DNA of 64,000 nt from Sequoia sempervirens (lineage: Eukaryota; Streptophyta; Pinopsida; Cupressales; Cupressaceae), in assembly GCA_007258455.2 (NCBI GenBank), contig VDFB02193867.1, positions 524,935,692 to 524,999,691 of the forward strand. The letters run 5' to 3'. Below are positions 11,901-22,294 of the stretch, piece by piece. Position 1 is the stretch's first letter, and every line of letters begins with the position of its first letter. The notes beneath the pieces are model-generated. The model did not search any database. It was not told the origin of the DNA and saw only the letters and a list, made by a program, of their open reading frames with translations. The translations under genes were made by a program, and so were the position numbers.

Positions 11901-13291
11901 TTCTTCATCTGGAATACAACCTTCTCAAGCTCCGACAAGGTAATAGGAGCAAGCAATGATTCATTCATTTCATTAGTCACCAGCTTCGGGATACAATCTA
12001 AAATTTTAGCTTCATCCTCCTCCGCAGGAGGCGAATCCTCAGAGAAAAGGGTAGAGAAATATCGAATGCATTCAGCTGAAATAGAGGCTGAAGAGGACAA
12101 AGATTCCCCATTAGGCAACAGAATAGAAGAAATAGCATTACCTTGTCTCCGATCCTTAACTGAGTTATGGAAGAAAGCAGTGTTTCGATCCCCAGCCTGG
12201 AGCCATTCAATACGAGACTTTTGTTTCCAAAAAATCTCTTCTCTTAACTCCCATTCCTCAAGCTCTTTTGTTGCAGCAACCTCTAATAAACTCAGCTCCT
12301 CTGAGAGGCCTTGATCTCGAATTTGTCTGGTAATTAGGTCTAGATTATCTCGCGCCTTTTGCTTTTCCTGAAATAAGTTACCAAAATGCTGCCTATTCCA
12401 TCTTTTCAATCTGTATTTAACATACTGGAGCCTCTTTGAGAAAGAGTACATGGCAGTGCCATAAGCTGGCTTCCCCTGATCCCACCAACTAGGGAGCAAA
12501 ACATGAAGAGATTCATCCCTAAGCCACATGAGTTGGAACTTAAAGGTCTGTCTAGCACACCGTTGAGGCACATCAACCACTAGATTAATAGGCCAATGAT
12601 CAGAACCACAACCATCCAAAATTTCAGAGCTTATCAACCACCTGTCCCCCACCCAAAAACTAGACACCAAAAATCTATCAAGTCTTTCAGAAATAGAGGC
12701 ATCGCCAATTCTCCTATTATTCCAAGTAAAAATACCATTGCCAGGTTTGATATCCACAAGATTCAAAGCAGAGATATTGTCCTGGAGCAATAATGCAGAA
12801 GCCTCCAACCTTGCAATACCACCTCATTTTTCTGCAAGCTCCGTGATAGCATTAAAATCGCCTCCAATAATCCAAGGATGGTAGGGAAATAAGCTGCGAA
12901 CTAAACGAATGTTGGACCACAAAAGTTGCTTTCCTTGCAACTCCACAGGCGCATACACATTGGAGAAGAGAGAAATTTCCCCTGACATAAAACAAGAGGC
13001 CACCATGGAAAGGGAGGACCTGAAAGACACCCACCAAAGGGGGCAAATCTTACGCGGGTTCCATAAACATGCCACCCCGCCAGAAGACCCTTGAGCACCA
13101 ATGCATTGGCATCCACCATTCCCCCATAACTTAGGAACTAGATCCATCATACCCTCCACAGAGAGCTTAGTCTCCTGCAAAAAAAGAACATCAGGCGAAT
13201 GACACCTAATCAAATCCCGAACAGCTTTTTGTCTAGGGCCACTGTTCAAGCCCCTAACATTCCAAGAGAGAACTATCATTTCGAGGGGCAT
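8929..13291 (-). pseudogene. LINE ORF2: endonuclease, reverse transcriptase, RNase H
   Basis: ORF2 starts at Met 13291 (MPLEMIVLSWNVRGLN) and overlaps the end of ORF1 by 16 bases in another frame. Order: APE-type endonuclease (SWNVRGLNS, LQETK, YAP, GGDFNAI, SDHWP); reverse transcriptase (FRPIALCNV, EEQGGFVAGRQI, KLDMAKAY, GLRQGDPLSP, FVDD); zf-RVT region (CILCGQHDE..H..C); RNase H with the four acidic positions (INTDGSSRGNPG, NLMEASA, CEADSQ, NRVADGLA). Lesions: an in-frame TGA near 12821, a 1-base frameshift just after the AY of the RT motif near 11490, and an in-frame TAG at 9871-9873. It would nick target DNA and copy element RNA if intact. Confidence 0.92.
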
Positions 13292-14802
13292 GAAAAATGC
13301 GAATCCAGAGTCTTGACTGACCCTGACTCCACCAAAGTCTCCCCTATCATCTTAATCTTTTCCTCATCCTTCTTCCTTCCCAGCTTAGAAATTTTCTCCG
13401 GCCCCCCCTTCTTGAGAACTTTTTGCAGAACACCCAACTGAGAGGACGCCTTAATATTCTTCTTGCCCACCTCTGGACCAACTTTTTGCAAGAGGTGAAC
13501 CTTATCTACACTATCTTTCACTACCTCAGCACTACCACCCAACTCAACCTGAACCTCCATTTGACGATCTGTCCCTAGAGCCGAAGTCCCATCAGTAAGC
13601 GGAGCCATAATCCCCTCTGAGTTGAGCAAAACCTGACTAGAATCTTTCCCAACCTCATCTAAGCATGGCACTCCCATACCCCCCTCCTGTTGGGGAGTAA
13701 GCATTGCCTCAACTAAAGGGCCATGCTGATCAATATCCAGAGTCCCATGATCTAGATCCAAAAATCCTGGGTTCACCTCCTGTTGACTAAGATCCTCTAG
13801 CACCTCAAACCTGTTGAAGGTGTCCTCCTCCTGCCTGTCCTTCAAAGTCCTTTTATGACCTTTATTTCTGTTTCGGCCTCTAACGGGAATAAATCCATCT
13901 TCCCTACCACCAGAACCCTGAATGGGGTCCTTGCCCTTATCCACCCTAGGTGGATTAGCTGAAGGTTGAGAAGAATGAGCCTCCAAAGGCTTGGCCTTTG
14001 GACATCTGCGCAGGAGGTGACCATACTCATGACAGAAACGACAACGGAAGGGAAGTGTTTCATAATCCAGCTGTTGCACCCATGAATAATCTCCTGCACT
14101 CACTTCTAACGAGTCTGGCAATGGCTTACTTAAATCAATTTCTACACAAAACCGGGCAAAAGTCATTACCTTTTTGAATTGTGTTTGCTGAGAAGAACCC
14201 ACAGGTTTCCCCAGCTTCGAGGCTAATAGGCACAACACATCCTCTCGCCAGCATTCCACAGGGAGCCTTGGAAGACGGACCCAAACCGGAACCCGATTCG
14301 GAAGTTCCTCTGCCGGGTTGAAGCCAGCATGCCATGGCTTAATAAATAAGCCCACCTGGTTATAAAAATACGGGCCCCCTTCAAAAATCCTATTCCGATC
14401 AGCCAAACAATCAAAAGTAACCATGAAGTAGTTATTTGCCAGGAGGCGGATCTCCATCTCTCCCTCAGGCATCCATGTCTTTTGAGCCCACATCTCCAAG
14501 AATTGCAAAGAAATTTTCAAACCTAAGAATTTGCAATAAAGAGAATGTCGTGCATAATAATCAATGTCTTCAGCCAACATCTCCATTGGAATGACTATGC
14601 TCGGCCTCTCTTTACACCGTTCGAGGCACCCATTAATCTTCGGAATTCTAGGCCCCCCTACTGAGCCCATCTCGACTTTCTCAGGTTCCACCGAGAAAAG
14701 ATTATTATCAAAAATCTTCGAACCCTGTGGAGAGGGTTTCGATCCAAAAGCAGAACGAAAGTCCATATTGGGACAAACCCTAGAAGATTCTCCAGTATCC
14801 AT
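13276..14802 (-). CDS. LINE ORF1 RNA-binding protein
   Basis: Intact 508-codon ORF. I chose Met 14802 (MDTGESSRVC) over the upstream in-frame Met at 15012, because the 70 residues before it are hydrophobic and Cys/Trp-rich and do not look like protein. A DUF4283-type region covers about residues 65-220 (FMVTFDCLADRNRIF, VPVWVRLPRLPVECW), then a CCHC knuckle at 254-267 (CRFCHEYGHLLRRC), then a polar, acidic tail of about 240 residues. Such proteins bind L1 RNA as a nucleoprotein. The stop overlaps the start of ORF2, so ORF2 is probably made by reinitiation. Confidence 0.9.
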   Translation of the reverse strand: MDTGESSRVCPNMDFRSAFGSKPSPQGSKIFDNNLFSVEPEKVEMGSVGGPRIPKINGCLERCKERPSIVIPMEMLAEDIDYYARHSLYCKFLGLKISLQFLEMWAQKTWMPEGEMEIRLLANNYFMVTFDCLADRNRIFEGGPYFYNQVGLFIKPWHAGFNPAEELPNRVPVWVRLPRLPVECWREDVLCLLASKLGKPVGSSQQTQFKKVMTFARFCVEIDLSKPLPDSLEVSAGDYSWVQQLDYETLPFRCRFCHEYGHLLRRCPKAKPLEAHSSQPSANPPRVDKGKDPIQGSGGREDGFIPVRGRNRNKGHKRTLKDRQEEDTFNRFEVLEDLSQQEVNPGFLDLDHGTLDIDQHGPLVEAMLTPQQEGGMGVPCLDEVGKDSSQVLLNSEGIMAPLTDGTSALGTDRQMEVQVELGGSAEVVKDSVDKVHLLQKVGPEVGKKNIKASSQLGVLQKVLKKGGPEKISKLGRKKDEEKIKMIGETLVESGSVKTLDSHFSCPSK

Positions 14803-15121
14803 CAAAGAGCACACAACGCAAGATGAGCAAGCAAGGCCCAAATAAAACCAAGAGCCCTTCGAAGAAGGCACACTCCACTGGACACCAAGGTCGCAACCCC
14901 CCAACCCCAGAATACACACCTGCTGCAAAAGAAAAGAGCCTCCCCCCAAATAGCGTAAAAAAACCCACCCCCAAGAAGCTTCAGAGACGAAGAGAACAAA
15001 TCTGACCCCCAACTACACATGCAACCACCAAAAGACCACATGCAGGCCGAGCCTAGATGGCTGCGGCCTCATGCAGCGCTTGCAGAGCCATCACCTTGTT
15101 CATGTCCTTTATCTTCTTTTC

Positions 15122-15136
15122 ATTGCATATAGCTCT
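15122..15136. repeat. Target-site duplication of the L1 LINE, right copy
   Basis: ATTGCATATAGCTCT, identical to 8866-8880; marks the 5' end of the LINE. Confidence 0.95.
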
Positions 15137-15379
15137 GAGACACACTTGGTTCGATAATTAATTGGCTAAATGATGCAAGTTGTGACATCAACGACCTTGC
15201 CCATTAGTACACACCTCTTTGAGCTCAAAGAAAATCCCTTTATAGTTGCTATAATAGTTAGGGTCAATTTCTAATTATATTTTTCATCCTTTGGCCCTCA
15301 TAATTTACACGAATTATAATGATCTTGGTGGAGAGATTCTAGAGGTTTATCTTGATCTTGGTAACCTCTAATTTCTCCA

Positions 15380-16770
15380 CATCATCAATCCTATACACTT
15401 AACCTTAGACACTCAACCCTGAACATTATCCCTCAACACTATACCCTATACCCACAATGCTATACTTAATCCCTAATCCCTCAATCCTCAACCCTATACC
15501 TTAAAACATAAACCCTACACCCTCAACCCTCATCCTTATACCTTATACCCTCAACCTTATACCCTAAACCCTGAGCATTGTCCCTCAACCGTACACTTAA
15601 ACCCTAAACCCTACACTCTCAACCCTTAACCATATGCCTTATACCCTCAACACATACCCTAAACCCTAAACCTTATATCCTCAACCCTAATCCCTATACT
15701 CTACACACTTAATCTTATACACTCAACATGTTGAACATTATCCCTCAACTGTAAACCCTACACCCCACACCCTACACCCTCAACCCTATACCTTAAACCC
15801 TAAACCCTACACCCTCAACCCTCATCCCTATACCCTATACCCTCAATCTTATTCCCTAAACCCTGAACATTGTCCCTCAACCCTATACTTAAACACTAAA
15901 CCATACACTCTCAACTCTTAACCCTACACCTTATACCCTCAACTCTATACCCTAAACCCTATACCCAATATCCCAAACCCCAATCCATATACCCTATACA
16001 CTTAATCTTATACCCTCAACCTTGAACATTATCTGTCAATTGTAAACCCCCAACCCCCAACCCTCAACCCTATACTTAAACGCTAAATCCTACATTCAAC
16101 CTTGTACCTTAAACCCTAAAACCTCAAATCTAACCCCAATACTTGAACCCTATACCCAATATCCTAAAATGCATTCCCTCTACCCTATACCCTCAACCTT
16201 GAACATTGTCCCTTAGCCCTCAACCCTATACCTTAAACCCTAAAACCTAAACCTAATCTCCCTCTCATCCATATCCCCTATAACCTCAACCTTGTAATTC
16301 TAAACTCTAAACATTATCCTCAACTATACCTCAACCTTATACTCAAACCCTAAACCCTACACTCCCTCAACCTTAACCCTATACCTTAGTACCTCAACCC
16401 TATATCTATATAAATCCTATACCTAATATACTATTCCTAATCCTTATACCCTATACACTTAACCTATACCATCAACCTCAACATTATCCCCAATCAGAAC
16501 CCTCAACCATCAACCCCATACTTTAAACCTTACACCCTACATTCAACCTTGTACCCTAAACCTTAAACCTCAACCTCAACCCTATACTCACATCCAAACC
16601 CTAATCCCTATACCCCATACACTTAACCCTATAACCTCAACCCTAAACACTATCCCTCAACATTCAACCCTATACCTTAAACCCTAAACCTTGCGCCCTG
16701 CACCCTCATCTCTATACCCTAAAGCCTCAGCCTAATACCCTAAACCCTATACTCTAAAGCTTCAAGTTGA
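15380..16770 (+). repeat. Degenerate interstitial telomere-like array
   Basis: About 1.4 kb of units like CCCTAAA, CCCTATA, CCCTCAA, CCCTACA. Short true runs such as CCCTAAACCCTAAACC occur, but most units have drifted. Superimposed is a longer period: TACACTTAA followed by TGAACATTATCCCTCAA recurs at about 15395, 15700 and 15998 (about 300 bases apart), and again less cleanly near 16447 and 16615. The array is therefore a tandem array of about 300-base monomers made of telomere-like heptamers. No gene is present. Interstitial telomere-like repeats are well known in gymnosperm chromosomes. Confidence 0.85.
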
Positions 16771-18826
16771 CCATTTTGGTGTATAAATTTGACACACTTT
16801 TTAAAGCCACTTTGGACCCCTTCTAATGGTGAATACTCACTCAAGTGAAATGGATGCCACAATAAATACTAAATTAGAGGATTTTGAATTTAGAATCTCC
16901 TCCCTTATTGATCCCATATATTTGATTAGGATTATATTCTAGTGGTCAATTCTGTTACATCCTTATATGAAGAGGAAATCTTCTTGTCTACTTCCTCTAT
17001 AATGGGAGAGGCTAAACCTAAAATAACACGTATATACATACAAACATACATAATACAAACATATATAGAAACATATATACATACAACATGTACATTCATA
17101 CATACAAACAACAAACACACAAAAACAAGTTAAAAAAAGGCATAACACGAGTGTGTTATAACATGCTCATGTTTTTACCTGCTTTGGGAATTTTCAAACC
17201 TTAGGCTTGGATTTGCCTTGGATTTCCAACCCAAAGGCTTGAATTGACTTTCCAACACCTAAAAATGTGTTTTTTTAGATTCTAAAAAAATTCGCATAAT
17301 CTTGAGTCTGCTCCCCATCATGTTTGCATGTGTTTCAAGGTCAAGTAAAAAACACCCTGGTAATGTTAAGCTCTCTCTCAACTATCTAACCATGTAATTT
17401 TTTTTACATTTTGACTATGTTAAGGCTTTCATCTTTAATTTCTTTTATTGGTGTATTGTTTTTTTTCAAAAACTAATGTTTGGTATTTTTTACTTTATTT
17501 TTTTCAAAAACTAATGCTGGTATTTTTTACTTTTTTTAACTATTTATTGAAATTTCAAATAAATTACATTTTTAGAAACTAAACTCCATTCTACACATTA
17601 AAAAAAAAAGTTTTTCGATTAGTTTTCAAAAAATTTAGGGGGGAGCACACTCATATTTCTATTTTTCAGGATGTGTCCATTTCGAAAATTAGTAAAGATT
17701 ATATATTCATTAAAAAATTATCAAAAAATGAGGGGATAAAATACATGGTGTTAGCTAATTTCTCACCTTTTAAACAATTTTTAAAATACTATTATTTTTT
17801 TTACTTTTTAAGGGGGCCACTACAGACGCTATGTTATGTTTTTAAAAAAAAAATAGGACCAATTTGTGTGCTCCCCCTCTTTTGCTCCCCTTAATCTCTA
17901 CCATTTAAAAAAAAGTGGTTTAAAAGGTTGATTCAGAACATTACAACTCTTGTTTTTGTTGCATCTTAAAATTTTCAATGTAACTATCTTCAATTTCTCA
18001 TCCAAGGTTAGTATTTCCTAATTTAGAAAAAAAAAAAGTGGCCACTTAAAATCCCTTTTTGATCCCCCCATCTTTGTGCAGTTACCCTTACTAAAAATAA
18101 AAACATAAAAAAAATTGACACAAATTCTCCAATTATAAAACTAAATAATATCCTACTTCACATTTGTTTTTCTAAATAACTATTATGACTAATTTTTATT
18201 TATCAATTCTAATTATCATTATTTAATTTAAATAAATAAATAAATATATATATATATATATAACTCCACACATTTTCAATAATATAAATTAAGTGTTTTA
18301 CTCTAATTATTATAATATAATTAAAAAAAATAAACATTAACCCTCAAAATTGATGTGTCAATATTCTTCCTATATGATAATGGAAATAAAATTGGATTAG
18401 ATGATACATTTCTTGTGAGCTTTCAAAGTCATGGTAATTCTATATGTAATATGAAGTCAATCTATTTTTATATAATTTTGATTAATATAATTTTAGGCAT
18501 GTTTTTCTTTTTACTTTGGAATTTAAGTAGAAAATATTTTTTAATTGGAATTTATATGTTTTGGACATTGTCATGAAGTTAATGAAACCATCAATTGTTT
18601 CAATACTATCATTTTCCATCTATTTACTACCATCCAAGCGATACTTAGGAAGATGTCTCTTACAAATATTTATTAGAATTTAAATATTTTAGATATTTTC
18701 ATGAAGTTTCTTCATAATTAAGTCATCAAATATCTCAATAGTATCCCTCTATATTTTCACTTTTGACCATCCAAATAATCATTAGAAAAGTTATAACTGT
18801 TATTTTTATATATTTTGCGTATCATT
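16771..18826. other. AT-rich intergenic DNA, no gene
   Basis: No gene seen. Contains an ATACATAC-type simple-sequence stretch (17030-17105), a tandem duplication of a 40-base CAAAAACTAATG unit (17460-17535) and a TA run near 18245-18262. Small ORFs here are Phe/Ile/Lys-rich and look random. Confidence 0.5.
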
Positions 18827-19239
18827 AGGGGAGAGGGCCCAGTAGTCGTGCACCCTAACTTCGCACTTCTAATTATCCTACGTCGAAATTTCAAATCACT
18901 CCCAATTTTTTACAGCAACTTACTTGGCAAGTTCTCTGCTTATAACTAAGGTTTCAGGGCCACATCATCAAATATGATGCCACATCAGCATGCGTTTTTG
19001 TCAAGGTGTCCAAAAAGGCCCCAAAAAATAGTGAGACCAATTCTCGTGCATTACATCATGAGTAGTTGAGATGTGGTATCACATGATTGATTGCTTTTTA
19101 GATCAAAAGCATACATTTTGTTTATTTATGGGTAGTCAAATCACAACTATTGGACATTATATAAACGACTATTGGATATTATATTTACGATTGAGTGCAC
19201 GACTATTAGACCCTACACGACTATTGGGCCCTCTCCCCT
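18827..19239. mobile_element. MITE, copy 1
   Basis: A 413-base element with terminal inverted repeats: 24 of the first 25 bases (AGGGGAGAGGGCCCAGTAGT and on) match the inverted right end. Flanked by ATT on both sides, a possible 3-base duplication. No coding capacity. The right subterminal part has several direct copies of CGACTATT. A second, more diverged copy is at 51225-51667, which supports transposition. The superfamily is not certain. Confidence 0.85.
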
Positions 19240-21676
19240 ATTTGAAAAGACAAAACTAAAAAAAAGCCAATCAATGGTTTATATAATCTGCCGACCATTA
19301 GGTAAATGAATGTCAGCCGTTCATCATTTTTCGCTCGGCTGTTTTCCGCCTGTTTTCCGCCGCTTTTACGTCGCATCGAAAAGCTATTGGAGCGTACAAA
19401 TTTCGCATTTCATGGACACCGATGCAAAGAAAACTTTACTGTGTCATTGGCTATCAAAATATCTGCAGATTTACGTGGCAATTTAGCAACATAGCCATTA
19501 TGTGCAGCACATAAATATAGAGCTCGAGAGAGAAATCTAAAGCATAGCGCATAGGAAAGAAAGTTTAAATCAAAACGCATAGTTTATAAAGCATGAACAT
19601 TTTAAATACAAATTTGAATATTATTAATGTCTATATTATATATATATTCGTTGTACTAATAAATAATGTTATTATAACACATAATATAATATTCAGTATT
19701 ATAAATAATATTACATTATAATGTTTATATTTAAAATATATGAGATTATTTGAAATTATTTTTAACAAATTACAAAAGAATTAAATAAAATAAGGGTTTT
19801 TTATATAATTAAATAGGATTGGTAATTTGTATTTTAATTAATATATCTTTTTAACATTATTTACATGTCTCTTTTAGAAAGTAAGAAATGTTTTAGACAT
19901 TTATGTATCTAACTATAATATCTTAAGACACATTTTTCAATTTCAACCATTATGTTATACAATTCCAATGTTATCATAAACTTTGTTTTCATTTATTCTT
20001 GCTTGCTGTAAATAAAATAGCTTTTTTTTATAGGATGGGAAGGAGGTATTAATTGTTTATGTTATTATGAGGAGGGGGATTAAATAGGTAGTGGGCTTTT
20101 CTGTTTTTTTAATTGATTTTAATGAATTAATTTAAATAATATTATATTAATTTATATGATATATTAATTATATTATGTTTTATATTAAATATTATATTAC
20201 ATAAAATATAATATATTATAATAAATATAAATATAATTTAACTTTTATATATAATTTGACAATACTAAAACTGAAATCTTTATATCGAATTAAACAAAAG
20301 CCACCATGTTACTTAGGTAGTGGTTGCAAATTTTCTTATTTTGGTCTAGAAACCTAATTTTAAAAATATAAAAATCCCTTCCACATTCTTTGGGGGCATA
20401 AATTCGTAGAACCCAGAGAAGAAATTAATGTGAAGTAATTATTGTCGTGTCATATTGTTTTAATTTTTTCATTTGTTTTTAAATGCGAATGGGGATGTAT
20501 GTGTAATATTTGTTATTTTATTTTTTTAGAATTTATTATACTTATTATAAATAATTTAATTATAGTTATTATTATAATAAAATGATTAAAATTAATAATT
20601 AATAATACATAATTTAATTATACCTTATTATTATATATTATATTTTTAACTCAAACTATTAATTACATAAAATGATTAAAATTTATAATTAATAATTATT
20701 ATAATTTTATATATAAAAGATTAGATCAAAATTTATCCTGATTGACTTTCCACACTTCTTCGGATACCCATTGCACACTGAAGTGCAATTGCTAGTAAAT
20801 AAAATATTTAAAATACTAATATTAATGATTAGAAAGGTCAGAATAAGATTTATGAGGGAGAAAGTAAGAAATTTAAACTATTTTATTAGATATAGACAAA
20901 ATAATGATGTCATAGAATAATTATATAAATAAATATAAGAAAAAAAAAAAACTAAAAAAACCTTAATCCTAAATATAACTATCTAATCAAGTGAAAGATG
21001 TTGTCGTGACCTCATGATAAGAAATTTAGTTAATTGATGAGATTAAGTAGGTGTTTATTAAACAATTGATCATTACACCACAACCGGTCCCACCGGTTGA
21101 TTACGACAGACGTACAAACGTCTTTTGGAATTTATATGCTATGAAGTTTCCTGGTTTCGATATTTTCAATAAAGTATTTCCTTTAGTCCATTTCCCACCG
21201 TCCGAGACGGTCATGAGGTGCCTTGAGTCCATTTCTCTTAATTTAGTGATGAGCGAATTTGATGTTCTCTAGTATTATTCATTCCATAAAAGTTTAAGCT
21301 AAAAGATAAGTTTTCTTGACGTGTGTATTAAAATAAAAATGACACCAACACCCAAACCAATTTTATGACAAGGGCCATCAAAGTAGCTTCCAATGTGCAA
21401 CTTTGTGAGTGATGGAGATTTTCTCATTTATAAAATGAAGGAGCATGGTGGAGGAAGGCAAGGATGGTGCTTAATTCAACTCGTTCATTACCATTTTATT
21501 TATTTTATTCTATTATATTAAATGAAGGTCAAACTTCTTGAGTAATATCATGGTAATATTATGACAAAGATAAAATTTTGATAATAGGTTTTTTTTTTTT
21601 TGGGATGAATAGATATGTATCTATACGAATTATAAAAATAGAAATACATATTAAAAAAAAAGGTGGGTGGTAAAAA
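19240..21676. other. AT-rich intergenic DNA, no confident gene
   Basis: A short GC-richer island with CG dinucleotides lies at 19290-19500, followed by a TATA-like motif (CATAAATATAGAGC, about 19510) that could be a relic promoter; no exon follows. 19600-20730 is extremely AT-rich (TAATTAATAAT type). A 73-codon ORF at 21051-21272 has no recognised domain. Confidence 0.45.
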
Positions 21677-22194
21677 TGTTGATTTTTTTAGATCAAAAAG
21701 TGGGATATGGATTTGCTTTAAAGCAACTCAAGATTAGATATGATTTAAATCAATTCGAGTTGGATTTTTAGCAACCACATGATTTTTATTCTTTAATAGA
21801 ATGTTTCTGAGTTTGTGAGGATAAGATAAGTCCAAGAGTGATTTTATGTGTAATTAAAGCCAAAGAAAGCAAGGAAAGTTTATTTCCTTGCACGCTAAGT
21901 AAAGCAGCTAGGCTCTATAAAAGTAAGATTGCTGTAGCAAACTCATATTGTATTTTTAAAAGAAAAGTTTGATGTTAGGCTAAATAGAAGATCCAACATT
22001 TGCAGGTTTTTGCCCGCATTGGGGTTTCCTGGGTAAATTTGTGTTATTGTCTTTTTGTGTTTGGCTTCATGTTATTTTTGCTTCCACTGTTATTAGTTGT
22101 TATTTAATCCAGTGTATTAATTGCTATAAATCATATTTCTTTTCTGTGAATTTATTGTGCAATTAATCTGTAGCTGGGTTATAAGAAATTAATA
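21677..22194 (+). repeat. Copia 5' LTR
   Basis: Starts TGTTGATTTTT and ends AAATTAATA, where the 3' LTR ends AAATTAACA, so the terminal CA has mutated here. TATAAAAG at 21916-21923 is the promoter TATA box. Confidence 0.95.
21916..21923 (+). promoter_or_regulatory. TATA box of the copia 5' LTR
   Basis: TATAAAAG, conserved at the same place in the 3' LTR, in the normal U3 position. Confidence 0.7.
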
Positions 22195-22207
22195 TGGTAT
22201 CAGAGCT
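22195..22207 (+). promoter_or_regulatory. Copia primer-binding site
   Basis: TGGTATCAGAGCT follows the LTR directly and is complementary to the 3' end of plant initiator tRNA-Met, the usual copia primer. Confidence 0.92.
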
Positions 22208-22294
22208 CTAAACTCTAAATATGAAGCCAAGATTTGTAACGCAGATTTCAAGAAAAAAAATATTAGTTTTTCGTCTTCAGTTCTTTTTGTGGCT

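Larger units (their letters stand above)
8881..15121 (-). mobile_element. Full-length L1-type LINE retrotransposon
   Basis: A 6.24-kb minus-strand non-LTR element with both ORFs, a poly(A) tail (T run from 8881) and perfect 15-bp target-site duplications (8866-8880, 15122-15136). ORF1 is intact; ORF2 has two in-frame stops and one frameshift. The 5' leader after 15121 is about 320 bases and moderately GC-rich. The perfect TSD and few lesions suggest a young insertion. The AATAAA/TTTATT pair (8890-8895, 8909-8914) could form a small 3' hairpin next to the tail. Base composition is clearly more GC-rich than the flanks. Confidence 0.95.

Noticed and set aside
9229..14845. Many plus-strand ORFs of 60-148 codons in the LINE
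   Set aside because: They are antisense shadows of ORF1 and ORF2, which carry recognisable domains on the minus strand.
15380..16770. A real chromosome end or fusion point
   Set aside because: Units are highly degenerate, all in one orientation with no head-to-head junction, and ordinary DNA continues on both sides.
19306..19494. Small gene in the GC-richer island after the MITE
   Set aside because: 62-codon ORF without domain or splice support; the island may be a relic promoter but nothing downstream is coding.
21051..21272. 73-codon ORF with an ACCGGT-CCC-ACCGGT palindrome
   Set aside because: No domain, splice context or repeat copy; too short to support as a gene.
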